Shown in pieces: positions 1 to 11,373 of a stretch of 64,000 nt of DNA. The translations under genes and the position numbers were made by a program. Source of the stretch: Eunapius fragilis (Eukaryota; Porifera; Demospongiae; Spongillida; Spongillidae). Below the pieces are notes generated by a model. The model saw only the letters and a program-made list of their open reading frames with translations. It made no database searches and had not been told where the DNA came from. The stretch covers positions 7,052,586-7,116,585 of the forward strand of contig OY811978.1 in the NCBI GenBank assembly GCA_963681505.1, written 5' to 3'. How positions within the stretch are numbered: the stretch's first letter is position 1; each line of letters starts with the position of its first letter.

Positions 1-132
1 ACAATGGACGAGTTGCGCGTAAGGTGCAAAGAATTTAATCATCCTTAATTACATCCGGACTGCTACTGTTTGAACGGAGCTCAACGTGTAATGCCGCCAT
101 CCTTGGGAAACCTAACGGAATAAACAGCTGCT

Positions 133-945
133 ATGCCTGGCACATGGTGCCGAGTGTGTGACAACAGCAAGTCCGGCGATCCAAATGGCTCCTTTCATAG
201 ATTCCCTACAAACCTAGAAAGGCGGCTATCTGGCTAGCTTACCGTGTTTAACTTACAGCCAGGGGATAAAATGCTTCACCATCGCGTTTGCGCAATTAAA
301 CATTTTCCAAATAGCGAAGCGAATAACAATCGCCCCCCCCCTTCCCCCCCCCCCCCCCCCCCCCCCCCTCAAGAGGGCAAAAAAACCGAGAGGCCAATAA
401 GCAGCTAATTCGACTATAGATTCTCTATCGTCAACGTTAGTAACATCGGCACCATCAAGCATGCAGCAATTCTGCGACAACATCCACCTTTAAACAACCT
501 CCACTTTCTGCAGCTGATGTCGGAGAACAACTAGTGAGCGACTATCAAGTGCATTAGTTGCCCAACAATGTTGACGATGCCTCACAGTCAGGCGCATTAC
601 CCATCGATGGGTTCAATCTAGCTCCCTTCAGGCTGAATCATTAGTGAATGCTCCCAGAGTAGCTCCCCGTATAGAATATCTAGAAACTCAAAATACTAGC
701 AGAAACGAATATGCACCTACAAAGATTAACTTCAGGATCGAACACAATGATTGCCTCTATACTGGGTTCATATTTTTTTGGCCTTCTACAACTTCCTTGG
801 TCCAGTTGTTAATGATCGAGAGTCAAAGGAGGCGCTCATGTACGGAATTGAAATACGAAAACTAGATCCAGAAAATCAACTGTTTATGGCGTTGGTGAAG
901 CTAAGGCTAAATCTCATTACTAAACGTCACCGTTCCTTGGGCTGA
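133..945 (+). pseudogene. Decayed THAP-domain / DDE (DDE_Tnp_4-type) transposase
   Basis: Two recognisable parts lie in order. From the ATG at 133 the translation gives a C-x2-C pair (TWCRVC), then FHRFP, and about 40 codons later VCAIKHF, which are the C2-CH hallmarks of a THAP zinc finger. One in-frame TAG at 226-228 interrupts it. A run of about 35 C follows at 331-368. From about 720 a second block reads in two frames as FRIEHNDCLYTGF, then FYNFLGPVVND, then KLDPENQLFMALVKLRLNL, the helix-turn-helix region that precedes DDE_Tnp_4 nucleases in THAP-bearing transposases of PIF/Harbinger-like (ISL2EU-type) elements. The nuclease domain is not found. The gene is clearly dead: stop, homopolymer insertion, frameshifts and 3' loss. 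THAP identity is fairly sure; the exact element superfamily is inferred. Confidence 0.7.
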
Positions 946-970
946 TAACTTTAAGACATACCGTCTGGCA

Positions 971-1201
971 GTTCTGGGCGTATAGCTACTTTTGTATATA
1001 GTATTAGCAGGGTTTGAAGGTTTTATCCTCTAGTGCACTCATTTTGCGATAGAACTGGGCTATGGGCTATGCCAGGGAGTGTTGGTGTGAGGTTATAAAA
1101 AGTTGGCTTTACATCGCGTCAATCATTTGGCACGGCACGAGACTGCTGTCATTTCTGGGCCTGTGGCTACTTTTGTAAATAGGGGTTTGAAGGTTTCATC
1201 G
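971..1201 (+). repeat. Diverged direct repeat, two copies about 180 bp apart
   Basis: A block of about 50 bp containing TAGCTACTTTTGTA and GGGTTTGAAGGTTT occurs at about 971-1030 and again at about 1153-1201 with a few substitutions. No ORF or termini are seen. It may be part of the dead transposon to its left. Confidence 0.55.
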
Positions 1202-1248
1202 TTTACTGCAGTGGCGGCAGAGCAATAAAAAAGTGATACGGCGGACCG

Positions 1249-1287
1249 AGGGGGGGGGGGGGGGGGGGGTGGGGGGGTGGGGGGGTG
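1249..1287 (+). repeat. Poly-G tract
   Basis: A run of G interrupted by three T or TGG steps. It is one of many G/C homopolymers of 12 or more bases in this window. Confidence 0.9.
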
Positions 1288-1289
1288 GA

Positions 1290-1960
1290 AAGAGGGTCTT
1301 CAATATATGAGCAGGGGTGTAACGTTCATAAAAAGTGCTACTGCGTTCGCCGTACTTGCCGTAGCGTCAGCGCCGCCTATGTACTGCTACATTCCAGACT
1401 TAATAACTACTACAATAACCTATCTTCCGCTATAACACAGATGGAGCTGTTAATTAGCGTGCACGTGATCCGTTTCCAATTCCTGTCTAAATAATCTATG
1501 CTATATGGAAGTAACTAGCTTCCGACGGTGATTGAGAGGGCTATCTGCACGAAGCGTTAGGCCCAGCTCCCTTGCTTTGCTCACAATCACTTGGAGGTTG
1601 CCACTGAAAGGCGGATTCTGGACTGCTTTGCTTCCTCAACAAGCGTTCAACTGTGTCTCAGTTTGTGGAGGTTCGCTTCCATCACAAATGATTACACAGG
1701 GATCATGCACAAATTAAAGTATAATAGGATGGCTTTCATTGTTGCAATTAAGTTTCCACAAGATGCTTGTACCATGTACAAATTTCGGACACGCATAGAT
1801 CGGAAATAACTGGCACAACGTATGCACATTTGCCTTAGATAACCGCCCTTCCGCTGCCCCACGTTACCTTGCCGGACGCTTATTTCACAATCTATGCTAT
1901 ACGTTAATTGGAGCTAGTTTTTTTAAAATACTCAGATGTTCAAAGAGTTTGCCGGAGCGT
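1290..1960. other. No recognised feature
   Basis: Only short ORFs of 60-72 codons without family motifs are present. No splice-consistent exon, inverted repeat or LTR was recognised. Confidence 0.5.
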
Positions 1961-1964
1961 AACT

Positions 1965-2095
1965 TGTAAATATAGGACTATTACATTTTCCCTACAGATA
2001 AGACCTTGTTTCCTTGCTTTTTCACCAATTGCCTTCAAATCCTATATACCACCAACTTTCTCGTAGCTGGAAAATGCTTTTTAGTACTAGTATAC
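1965..2095 (+). mobile_element. Half copy of the hairpin MITE family
   Basis: The stretch reads TAAATATAGGACTA, ACATTTTCCCT, then GACCTTGTTTCCTTGC and CCTATATACCACCAACTTT. It matches one arm of the palindromic elements at 44331-44601 and 47349-47634. The second arm is missing here. Confidence 0.7.
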
Positions 2096-2109
2096 AGCAC
2101 AACGTTCAA

Positions 2110-3710
2110 TAATTAAAGCCCTAGTGGATCATAGAACCTTCCAATAATACTGACAATGTTTCGTTTGGTTGGATCCATATCTGCAGCTGCTTGCACAATA
2201 TCAGAAATACTGAACTTGAGACAGCTGTCCTCTTGAGGGTTCCAAAGAACTCCAAGTACCTTCAGATCTACACTGCGGTGCATGCCAAGGGTTGTATCAG
2301 CATGCATATGTATCTGCTAGATTGTGATTGGTTTTATCATCCATCCCCTTTGCACTTGCTTCCGCGGCATCAATCTTAGCTTGAAGCAGCGGGGCATTTG
2401 TGTGGAACTTCCGAAGGTTGAAGCCTGCTTGTTTGAGTACTTCCTTTGACTGGTGATAGTTACAATATCGTCCACATTCGTAGACTCTTCCAGAAGCTAA
2501 ATCAGATTTGAATGCGAGTCGGAGAACTTGTTCAGATGATGCCTAATGATCGCATTCAGCAAAAATGGACTCGATGCAACTCCAAAGATAACTCTAGTAA
2601 ACCTCAAGGGTCGGACTCTAAGCTGCTCCTCGTCAATATTGTGGACCCACAAGAATCAAAGAGCGTCTCGATCTTGCTCAGATACCGAAAGCTTTCTCCA
2701 TGTCCGCTGTCAAAGCAGCATTATAGAAGCGAAATCACACAAAGGTGTCCCATATTTTATGATTGAACTTGGGTCCAACAAATAAACAATCATTCAAGGA
2801 GGGTTTGCCAGCAGACTTGGCAGAGGCATAGTAGACAACTCGAATTTTGGTTGTGGTTTTGTCATTGCGAAGAACTGCATGGTGAGGAAGATAGTGAATG
2901 TGGGTTGAGGCTTTTTTCATTTTTGGGACATCCTCAACTATCCCCTTCTCTAGCTGCTGCTGAATTATGTAAATGTAGTCTTTCAAGAGTTTGTGATCCT
3001 GCTGCAGGCGTCTGAAAATACCAGTCAGTCAGCGCAAGGAAAGGTTGTAGTTATCTGGTAGAGGGTTATGGAATGGTTTCCATGGTAGTGACACTTCATA
3101 CCGATCTCCAAGGAATGTAATTGTGTTGGTGAACTCTTCATACACTGTCTTCTCTCCAGTTCTTGTATTCCTAAAGCTTCGAGCTCCCAGAATGACTTCA
3201 GCCTGCATGTCATCTAGCACTTCAAGCTGTACGTCTGCTTTCATGACATCAGTAACTGTTGTCACTAGGTTTGCGGAATGCCACGATGTTGATCCGCTTG
3301 TTGTAGGACCAGAAAGTACCCAACCCAACTTGGTATAAATCGCTGTGGGTCCACTTACACCCTTGGATACTACACCTTGTTACTATGCCCCAGTAATGAT
3401 CTGAACCCACAAGAACATCGACATCTAAACTTGACTCTCCATCAGCCCAATCTGCCAACTGTAAACCAGCGAGGTGAGGATATTTGACTACACAATCCTC
3501 AACTGGTTGACTAACCAAAGGTTCACATATCATTGGCACGACAAACAGGGTAAGATTCAAGCTGCCATTACCATGCAGCAAGATACTCACTCCTATTACC
3601 TTAGGTACTCCTCGTGTGGTACCAAATGCTGCAATAGAAAGCTGCTGCTCACCAACTAAGGCCAAAGACCAGGGCGTATTTAGGGAGGGGGGCTCAGGGG
3701 GCTCGGGCAC
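2110..3710 (-). pseudogene. Decayed BEL/Pao retrotransposon pol (protease to reverse transcriptase)
   Basis: Read on the minus strand, fragments of a Pao-type polyprotein appear in the correct order. From 3710 to 3249 there is an aspartic-protease-like (DUF1758-type) segment ending near VLVGSDHYW. From 3328 to 3029 the segment contains GWVLSGP. From about 2990 to 2735 the reverse transcriptase start contains HYLPHHAVLRNDKTTTKIRV and SLNDCLFVGPKF. From about 2650 to 2440 it continues in shifted frames ([21 protein letters not shown]), and from 2307 to 2113 it reads LGVLWNP and GRFYDPLGL. These blocks are diagnostic of the BEL/Pao superfamily. Several frameshifts and the hAT-like insertion at 3670 make it a relic. 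RNase H and integrase are not found, and no LTRs were identified. Confidence 0.85.
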
Positions 3711-3803
3711 CCCCCTCCGTCAAGAAAGAATGGGCGTGGTTGCAAAATTTTTTCGCGCTAGCTTCTCAGCACCCCCCTCCAGCACATTCTGGATACGCGC
3801 CTG
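3670..3803. mobile_element. Short hAT-like MITE inserted in BEL pol
   Basis: The left end CAGGGCGTATTTAGG and the right end (reverse complement CAGGCGCGTATCCAGA) form imperfect terminal inverted repeats of the CAG-GGCGTAT type common in hAT elements. The body is G/C-rich and non-coding, and a poly-C tract of about 30 bases abuts the right end. No clean target duplication was found, probably because of that tract. Confidence 0.6.
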
Positions 3804-3899
3804 CCCCCCCCCCCCCCCCCCCCCTCCCCCCCAAGGTTCTAAAAAGAGTAAAAAATGTGCATTTCAACGGTATATTAATTATATCATATCTTCTTTTTT

Positions 3900-4680
3900 C
3901 ATTTGGTTAATACGGCAGCATAATGCCGGTCCTAAAATGGGTAACATTTACAAAATGGAGACAAGTCTACATTGCTGAGTTTAGACCTAAATATTGCTTC
4001 GGAGGATGCTGTAACCACAGAGTCTGGTAATGAATTCCAAATGTGTATAACTCTGGACCTTCCGGATTGTTTAGTACCACCAGTTCAAGCTAAAATATTT
4101 GCAGATGATACCAAACTCTATGCTACACATTCTTCTGATTCATCCTCACCTTTGTCTCTGTCTTTGTCGAATTTTTGTATGTGGTCTGAAACGTGGCAGC
4201 TTAATATTGCTTTTCAGAAGTGCAGTGTAATATCCTTTGGACATAACTCTGCAAGCAATTCTTACTCCCTGGGTGGTGTGCTGCTAAATAGGGTTTTTGA
4301 TATTTGTGACTTAGGTGTTCATATTACATCTGATTTTAAACCCAGTTTGCATTGTGCATCTATTGCTGCAAAGGCTTTTCAAAGGTGCTCCCTTCTACTT
4401 AAAGGTCTTCAAACGCTAAATATCTCGACGCTTTGTCAAGTATTCACTTCATATGTGAGACCAATTCTCGAATACAATACTCTAGTGTGGAATCCGTGGC
4501 TCATACAAGACATTAAATGTGTTGAAAGAGTTCAACGCTTTTTCACCAGAGCTGTTTTTGTACGAGTAAAGCTGCCTACTATGAGCTATACTGATCGTCT
4601 TGCTAATCATATCGAGAAATCGCCATACATTAGCGGTCATCTTGCATTTTATTTCAAATTGAATTCTAAATGACCTTAGA
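3900..4680 (+). mobile_element. LINE (non-LTR) fragment with inverted 5' part
   Basis: From about 4060 to 4672 the plus strand encodes the second half of a reverse transcriptase with the catalytic FADDTKLY, then WQLNI, DLGVHI, YVRPILEYNTLVWNP and VQRFFTRAVF, typical of jockey/CR1-like endonuclease-type LINEs. The stretch 3917-4050, immediately 5', is the 3' end of the same family but in reverse orientation; it is the reverse complement of 11157-11285. A 3' end in one direction joined to an inverted upstream part is the footprint of twin priming. The ATG at 3972 lies in the inverted piece and is not a genuine start. Confidence 0.75.
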
Positions 4681-4767
4681 AAATACTAAAAATTGATCTG
4701 AATTTGAATTGTAGTTTTCATTGCGTTCCAATAAAGCAATTATATACAAAAATCAAGACAAAAAACG

Positions 4768-4822
4768 TAATTACCATCGTAGTCTCGTTCCCGGGTCTGG
4801 GGACGAGACTAGCTGGTAATTA
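4768..4822. repeat. 55-bp hairpin
   Basis: TAATTACCA and TAGTCTCGT recur as inverse complements around a loop containing CCCGGGTCTGGGG. The arms are nearly perfect. It could be a minimal foldback insertion; function unknown. Confidence 0.7.
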
Positions 4823-4829
4823 CAATTAC

Positions 4830-5205
4830 TGGTCAATAACTTCGCAATTTTAATTGCGCTTCGTTAATAAATTCCTATACTCAAGCGCCCCACCCACCAG
4901 ACAAGTGGTGGATGCACAAATAATAAAACTCGGACTTCCGCCGTGACATATATATTACTCGTTTATCAAGGCAGTCTGATAAACTTAAGCGGTACCCCCC
5001 TACAGCCTTGGGAATCCTTGCATTGCCGTAGTTCTCTTTCAAGATATGTATGGCTACCGTTTTATTATTTTTTATTGTACGCTTTAAGTACTGTGACGTC
5101 ACGTTGAGAACCTCATAGCAGGGCCTGTAAATTTAAAACATAACCCTTGTAGTGTGGAAGTCCTGGTAGCAATTCATGCATGTAGTGATGTACATTCAGG
5201 GTCTG
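4830..5205. other. No recognised feature
   Basis: Only a minus-strand ORF of 73 codons without motifs is present. Confidence 0.5.
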
Positions 5206-5209
5206 GTGA

Positions 5210-5210
<1 letters not shown>

Positions 5211-5305
<95 letters not shown>

Positions 5306-5682
5306 GTTGCATGCTCATAAGGTTTCTTGACCCATCAGCAGCGGTCATATTGTGTAAACAGATCCCAAATTGAACTGTCACATCTACATGTAGAGCCAGG
5401 ACAATGTCCCATGCCATGCCTTGCACACACACACACACACACACATACACACACACACACGTGTGAATCATCATGAAAGTCCCCTGCTGTGCTGAGGCAT
5501 TTGCCCATTGCGACAGAAATCAGTTTATGTGGAGAGAACTGAAATGTTCACACTACCAAACAAATTCTATATATAACACACATACATGAAAAGTTTGATT
5601 CATGCACATGATAGTGACCTCGGGCTGCCTCTGTTCTCTTCTCTAGACCTTACTCCAATATGGGTTGGTAGGCATGGCTCTG

Positions 5683-5733
<51 letters not shown>
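5211..5733. repeat. Three CA/TG microsatellites
   Basis: (TG)n at 5215-5301, (AC)n at 5425-5462 and (AC)n at 5682-5733. The spacer between them is unremarkable. Cys/Val or His/Thr reading frames across them are artefacts. Confidence 0.95.
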
Positions 5734-5736
<3 letters not shown>

Positions 5737-6095
5737 GGAGGGGCACATTGAGAGGAAATCTGATATCAGCAGTAGTCTCCTGGGCAAGTGCCTTCATGAG
5801 GTCAGCATCTTTTTCAAAAATCATGTAATAATATGCATTGCCCAAAACACATTGAAGTATAAACCCAGAAGCACAGTTTTAGGATTATCAGCTCTGTCAA
5901 ATTTGTGGTTAACTGGACTAAGGTAGGTTACATAGTACATGTACTGCTTCATGCTGTGGCCTCGCTTGTGGTATACGTGTATAAAAGGACTATAAACTAG
6001 CATCAACTTCAAACCCGCATGTTAAAAAGTCCTTCCTATTTTCAGGACTTATAGCCACACCATTCTTTATTTTAGAAGATATCCATCCATCCATG

Positions 6096-6310
6096 TGTTG
6101 GACTGGTGTGTTGTAGGTACTGGACTTGTGTGTTGTATGTACTGGACTGGTGTGTTGTATGCACTGGACTGGTGTGTTGTATGTACTGGACTAGCCATAC
6201 CAGTCCAATACACCAGCCCAGTACATATACCAGTCTAGTTCAACACACCAGTCCAGTACATAATACACTGTATGTGCTGTGTTGTATGTACTCAACTGGT
6301 ATGTTGTATG
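6096..6310. repeat. 22-bp minisatellite, inverted within the array
   Basis: Units of GGACTGGTGTGTTGTATGTA run left to right until about 6190, after which the reverse complement appears (ACACCAGTCCAGTACATA). It is the same repeat family as 6885-7270. Confidence 0.9.
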
Positions 6311-6884
6311 AGGGGGGAGGAAAGGGGGTGGGGCATTGCCCCTGCACAAAGAGGGAGGGTGGTGGTGAGAAGTACTAGACACAAGTGTACCATCCTCAGA
6401 ATTTTAAATTTAGGTGAGATCCCCCCACACTCTGAAGCCTTGGAGAAGCCATGGGTTTATATGAAGCCATGTGTGTGAATAGTTCAGCATCTAAACTTTC
6501 CAGTGGCCCAGTCCTTACATCTATTGAGATAGGGTTTCACTGCCACTATCAAGGCTTCCTTCCAGTAAAAAGCTACAGACCCGGACCATGTACATAACAA
6601 AAAAACGCGCGCACAAGCCCACACACAGTTTGCTATGACGAAATGCAAAGCCTCTCATTTAAGTCATTTAGCACATGGAATGTAGAAATATGTGAGGTGG
6701 TGGCAAGCAGATAGGCCAGCTAATAGCTAATGCCTCTGCACTGCATGTAGGACACAGGAACTAGTGAGACACACCCGCCCATAATCAGAGTACTTGGTGC
6801 CATTGTTTCTGGATCACAGTGCCACGTTGCAATCCAGTAGGTACATCACACCTACAACCTACCCGTCCAGTGCATACAACAGTA

Positions 6885-7270
6885 CAGACAACACACTTAT
6901 ATTCTTATGAACACACCAGTCCTGTACATAAAACACACTTGTACAGAACTTTCTACATACCAGACCAACACACTAGTCCAGTACATACAACACATCAGTC
7001 CAGTACATACAACACACCAGTCCAGTACATACAACACACCAGTCCAGTACATACAACACACCAGTCCATAACATGCAACACACCAGTCCAGTACATACAA
7101 CACACCAGTCCAGTACATGCAACACACCAGTCCAGTACATACGACACACCAGTCCAGTACATGCAACACACCAGTCCAGTACATACAACACACCAGTCCA
7201 GTACATGCTTGTAACACGCCAGTACTGTACATTAACAACACACCAAACCAGCAAACACCAGTCCAGTTGA
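6885..7270. repeat. 22-bp minisatellite, main array
   Basis: About fourteen near-identical copies of ACACCAGTCCAGTACATACA occur, diverging at both edges. All are in one orientation, opposite to the first half of the array at 6096. Confidence 0.95.
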
Positions 7271-7558
7271 TAGGAACAGGCATTATCTATGTTTTGATAT
7301 GAAAGCCTTTGCACTTTTTTGGCTGCTGTTTTATAGGACTGGTACAACTTTTTTTTCCAAGTTGCCATCATGACTTGGATGCTCCAAATGCACCCTGGTA
7401 CAGTACTGGCTCGATCATAGAGAAAATTCGCAGCTCGATCATAGAGAAAATAAAGCATATACATTGGTAATTAAAGAAACCATCAGCCACACACACAAAT
7501 ATTCCAGAATACAGGAGAACCAATCAAAACAGCTCATAACAATTTAACATAGATGAGG

Positions 7559-7833
7559 TCAGAGGTCATCAACAATAGTGTCCAGTGCAATTGAGAGGTC
7601 ATCAACAATAGTGTCCAGTGCAATTGCCAAGTAGCCCTTGCAGTTTAAGTTAGTGATATCTTCTTTGGATAACCTGAATACATCTGGCAACAGCCCGGTG
7701 CTCACCAGTGTTTCAAATTCAGGAGGGCATAATGGCAGATCCCTGCAAGTCTGTGTAGCTAAGCAGTATGCCAGCTCTTGAGCATCCACAGGCTTCTTGC
7801 ACTCCACGAAAGGCCCACCTATAGAGTACCGAA
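7559..7833 (-). CDS. Possible host exon of unknown function
   Basis: On the minus strand an AG acceptor (CTCTATAG) at about 7834 opens a frame of about 90 codons. It is rich in Cys and acidic residues (VECKKPVDAQELAYC, DLPLCPPEFETL) and non-repetitive in composition. A possible donor GTGAGC lies after ETL; otherwise the frame runs on to 7559. The last part contains a perfect 33-bp tandem duplication (two copies of ALDTIVDDL). No family was recognised. It could equally be a chance frame. Confidence 0.3.
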
Positions 7834-7879
7834 GTAACGTAGCAATCGTTTCCAGAAAAAATAACACGAGGATCATTAT

Positions 7880-8535
7880 TGGATGAGCACAATTTAGCTC
7901 ACATAACCTTCCTTGAGAACCTAGGAATAAGAAGACATACTTTTAATGGCTCACACCAAACATCGAGATTTACCCATCAATGAAGGCATGAATTGGAAAA
8001 CCGAATGGTTTCAGTTTCCAGCAGGCAGGAGATGCAGAGTTAAAAGGATGAGAGGCTGCCAGAGAAAACGGAACAGCTGCTAGGAGTACACTCAAACTGG
8101 AGAAGGACTAGTAGTTTACATATCTGTGCTGTTTGTTCGTAATTATCAGGTACTGGACCAGACATCATTGGAACATGTTAACATCGTACCTTGATTTTGT
8201 AATACAAATTCCTAATAACCTTCATCGATGATGCATATAGAAATTTACAAAATGTTTGCAATGCTGGAGGGTGTACCATTCAGATCAGTGTCCTAGCCAT
8301 CATCAAGCAGCCTCCTGTTTTAGACATCCTCCTCTTAGTGTCTCCCTCATTGAGACTGCATCCCCAGGTATCTTTACCTACAATACTGAGGTGTGCCTAC
8401 CCATATGTTATGGGGAGGTAGTGACTACTATTTTGACCCCAATCCAGTGGCTGTTCCTGTTCTCAACATTCTAAGTGGAAATAGGCTGGGGCAATTTTAA
8501 CATAATGGGAATAAATAAATGTGAAGCCATTAGTA
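7880..8535. other. No recognised feature
   Basis: Short ORFs only. No inverted repeats, exon-like segments or transposon motifs were seen. Confidence 0.5.
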
Positions 8536-8539
8536 GTAG

Positions 8540-9283
8540 CTTCTCTTCTACTCCCCTCCTCCTCACCTCCCTGTATTTCCTCTCCTCCCTCCCCTCCTCC
8601 TTCCCTCTCCTCCCTTCCTCCCCTCCCTGCCCTCTCCTTCCCCCTCCCCTCTCTCCCTTCTCCTCCCTCCCCTCTCTCCCTTCTCCTCCCTCCCCTCTCC
8701 TCCTTGCCTCTCCCCCTCCTCCCCTCCCTCTCCTCTCCTCCACTCCCCTCCCTCTCCTCTCCTCCCCTCCCCTCCCTCCCCTCTTCTCCCTCCCATCTCC
8801 TCCCTCCCCTCTCTCCATACCCTGTACCCTCCCCCGCTTCTCCCTCCCATCCCCCTCCTCCCTGCCTCTCTCCCCCTCTCCTCCCTCCACTCTCATCTCC
8901 TCCACTCCCCTCCCTCCCCTCTTCTCCCTCCCATCTCCTCTCCTCCCTCCCTCCCTCTCCTCTCCTCCGTCCCTCCATCCCTCCCTCTCTTCTCCTCCCT
9001 CCCTCCCTCCCTCTCCTCTCCTCCCCACCCTCTCCTCTCCTCCCTCCCCTCTCTTCCCTCCCCTGTCCTCCCACCTCTCCCTCTCCTCCCTCCTCTCATC
9101 CTTCCCTCCCTCTCCTCCCTGCCCTACCTCCTCTCTCCCCTCCCCTTCCTCCCTCCTCTCCCCCTCCTCACTCCTCCCTCTCCTCTGCTCCTCCTCTCCT
9201 CTGCTCTTCCTCTCCTCTGCTCCTCCCCTCCTCTCTCCCTCCCTCCCTCCTCCCCTCTCCTCACTCTCCTTCTTCCTCCCCTC
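8540..9283. repeat. Polypyrimidine (CCTCTCC)n tract
   Basis: About 740 bp of almost pure C/T on the plus strand, built from CCCTCC, CTCTCCT and related units with very few purines. Ser/Pro/Leu and Arg/Gly/Glu frames open on both strands purely through composition. Such mirror-rich tracts can form triplex DNA. Confidence 0.95.
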
Positions 9284-9670
9284 CTTAATAATTCTGTTTA
9301 CACTTATAACTACACTGTCAAAGTACTGCTCATACACGTCACAAGTACAGTCCTATTGTGAATCAGCACCTACATGTAATGGCACTTCCAGTGGGTGCCG
9401 TCAGGGGATGTATACTTATGGTAACTCTGAACATTGATAGAATGCCTTCCTTTTCTTACGTATAGCCACCAGAAGGCTTCCATAGACTCTGCAACGTTTC
9501 TGGAGCTGGTCAACGTGGTGTTACATCTAGGCTATGTGACCGAACAAAGCAACAGAAGCCGCATTATGCAAAGCAAAGCCGTTTATTGTGTGATGAAAAA
9601 AAAAGTATGATTGCATCTGAATAGTGTTTCTGTACAGTGTAGTTTACGATGTGGCATACCAACCCAGAGC

Positions 9671-10016
9671 CGGCGGAAGGTCTAAATTTCAACCCAGGCA
9701 AGAGGAGGAAGCTTTTTAAGTATGTGCCATGAAACTAGGTTGTTTTTTTAATAGTACGTATAGCCGTATATTTATTTATTTCAAGATAAACCTTAATTAA
9801 GACACTAGGAGTCAATAAACTGGAAGATAGCTAGCTAAAATGGCCATGGCCCTTACATTATTTGGCTCTCTCCAGGACGATGCTGAGCCTACCGTACAGA
9901 GCCGATCGCGACACAGCCGAAGACTTGGAACGAGCCGTGCTTATTTATTTATTTACTTTTTAAGCCCAAAAATCTACCCAGGCAATTGCCTGGGTTGCCT
10001 GCTGCGCTCCGCCGGC
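9671..10016. mobile_element. Candidate MITE with GCCGGCGGA ends
   Basis: The left end GCCGGCGGAAGG and the right end (reverse complement GCCGGCGGAGCG) are inverted. CAACCCAGGCAA occurs inside both ends, and the right end has a CCAGGCAATTGCCTGG palindrome. A (TTTA)n run lies internally. No target duplication was identified. Confidence 0.4.
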
Positions 10017-10019
10017 CAT

Positions 10020-10920
10020 GCTGAACCGTCTTGAGAATTTGTCTGTGCTTGGTACGATATCCGTATATAAATTGGCTGCGCGTTATTAAGGGTTGCGATA
10101 TGAAGAGTGCGCATATAGTCTCTACTACGACAATACACCAGTTAAATGGGAGGGATCAACAGGTATTTGATGTTAAATGAACAAGATGCAGCTCTCTCAA
10201 AAAACACCATATCAATGAGGCCATGGCGCATCTAGCCGCAATGGATTTTTTGGCTTACGGTATTGTCTAATTATGGACCCTTTTGTCCAGCCATATGTAT
10301 ACAGGGCACGATAAAAATAACTACAAGTTATTAATTTGTATTACATGTTGGACGATGCCCATGGATTACATCAGCTGGTAAGCGCCATTTTTTTCCAGCA
10401 GTGAATTCTATTATGGCCAACAGAGGACCTTGTTCACTTTTAAATTGTTAGGAAGGAACATATTAAGAGAAATAAATTATATTCAGCTGTCATAAAATAC
10501 TAGAATGTATGAAGAGTAGTAATCCAATGGCGCAACTAGAAATATCTTTATGTGTCAATAATTATTCTTTGTGGAATATTTTAATGAGGTCAAAAAAATA
10601 GCACTTCGCATACTTGTCTATGGGAAGCACTATTTTGCTTTTTGGAAGCGAAAAGTTCAATATAAAGGGATACATTTTTTTACTGATTTGATGAACTGTG
10701 ATACTGATTGAGATAGATCCGTTGGCGCAAGTGTTGTATCAACTAGGGCTGGTTAGTTATTATCAAGTATTATAATTTTCCGTACAAAATCAATAGAACA
10801 ATTTTTGAATATTACACAAAAGTAAAAAACCGAACAATCAAACAAAAATCATATTTAAACCTTGGTAAACATTAGCAACAGCATACAATTACAAATGACC
10901 AAAATCCTGACTTTCAGGTT
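10020..10920. other. AT-rich spacer with three related 12-mers
   Basis: No ORF of interest. A motif close to ATGGCGCAACTAG recurs at about 10223, 10527 and 10721, perhaps traces of an old repeat. Confidence 0.4.
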
Positions 10921-10925
10921 TCCCG

Positions 10926-11373
10926 TTGACCGCTCATTTCTCGATATGTTTAAGTCTTCATTCATTGGAGTATCGTAGAGTGTATTTTGACCTTGTTATG
11001 TGTTTCAAGATTGTGAAAAACCTTGTAGATCTTGATGCATCAGCTTTCTTTCATATCAATTTGTCACCATACGGCACAAGAGGGAACTCAATCAGACTTA
11101 GTCCTATGTCATTACCTCACCATAATTTTCGCTCAAACTTTTTCTCAATCAGAGTTATACACATTTGGAATTCATTACCAGACTCTGTGGTTACAGCATC
11201 CTCCGAAGCAATATTTAGGTCTAAACTCAGCAATGTAGACTTGTCTCCATTTTGTAAATGTTACCCATTTTAGGACCGGCAGTATATTAGTGCATATTCA
11301 TTTATGCCATTACTTGCCATTGTGTAATATATGTACACATAAATTGTTATTATTATTATTATTATTATTAAAG
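10926..11373 (+). mobile_element. LINE 3' end with (TTA)n tail
   Basis: The frame from 10926 to 11273 encodes the C-terminal end of a LINE reverse-transcriptase protein: LVMCFKIVKNLVDLD, GTRGNSIRLS, then FFSIRVIHIWNSLPDSVV and a final FRSKL. A 3' UTR of about 70 bp leads to a (TTA)n run at 11345-11373, the tail typical of microsatellite-ended LINEs. This is a strongly 5'-truncated copy of the family at 3900-4680. Confidence 0.8.

Noticed and set aside
3972-4673. 233-codon frame read as a complete protein from its ATG
   Set aside because: Its first 25 codons are the reverse complement of the LINE 3' end; only the part after about 4060 is genuine reverse-transcriptase coding sequence.
5176-5474. 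Cys/Val and His/Thr-rich frames
   Set aside because: Translation of (TG)n and (AC)n microsatellites.
6885-7270. CRISPR-like regular repeats
   Set aside because: No variable spacers; units are contiguous, and the window is eukaryotic.
6819-7464. 131-163 codon frames containing QHTSPVHTT or CMYWTGVL repeats
   Set aside because: Translation of the 22-bp minisatellite.
8475-9437. 320-codon plus-strand Ser/Pro/Leu frame and 288-codon minus-strand Arg/Gly/Glu frame
   Set aside because: They are by-products of the polypyrimidine tract; all frames are open on both strands and there is no unique coding sequence.
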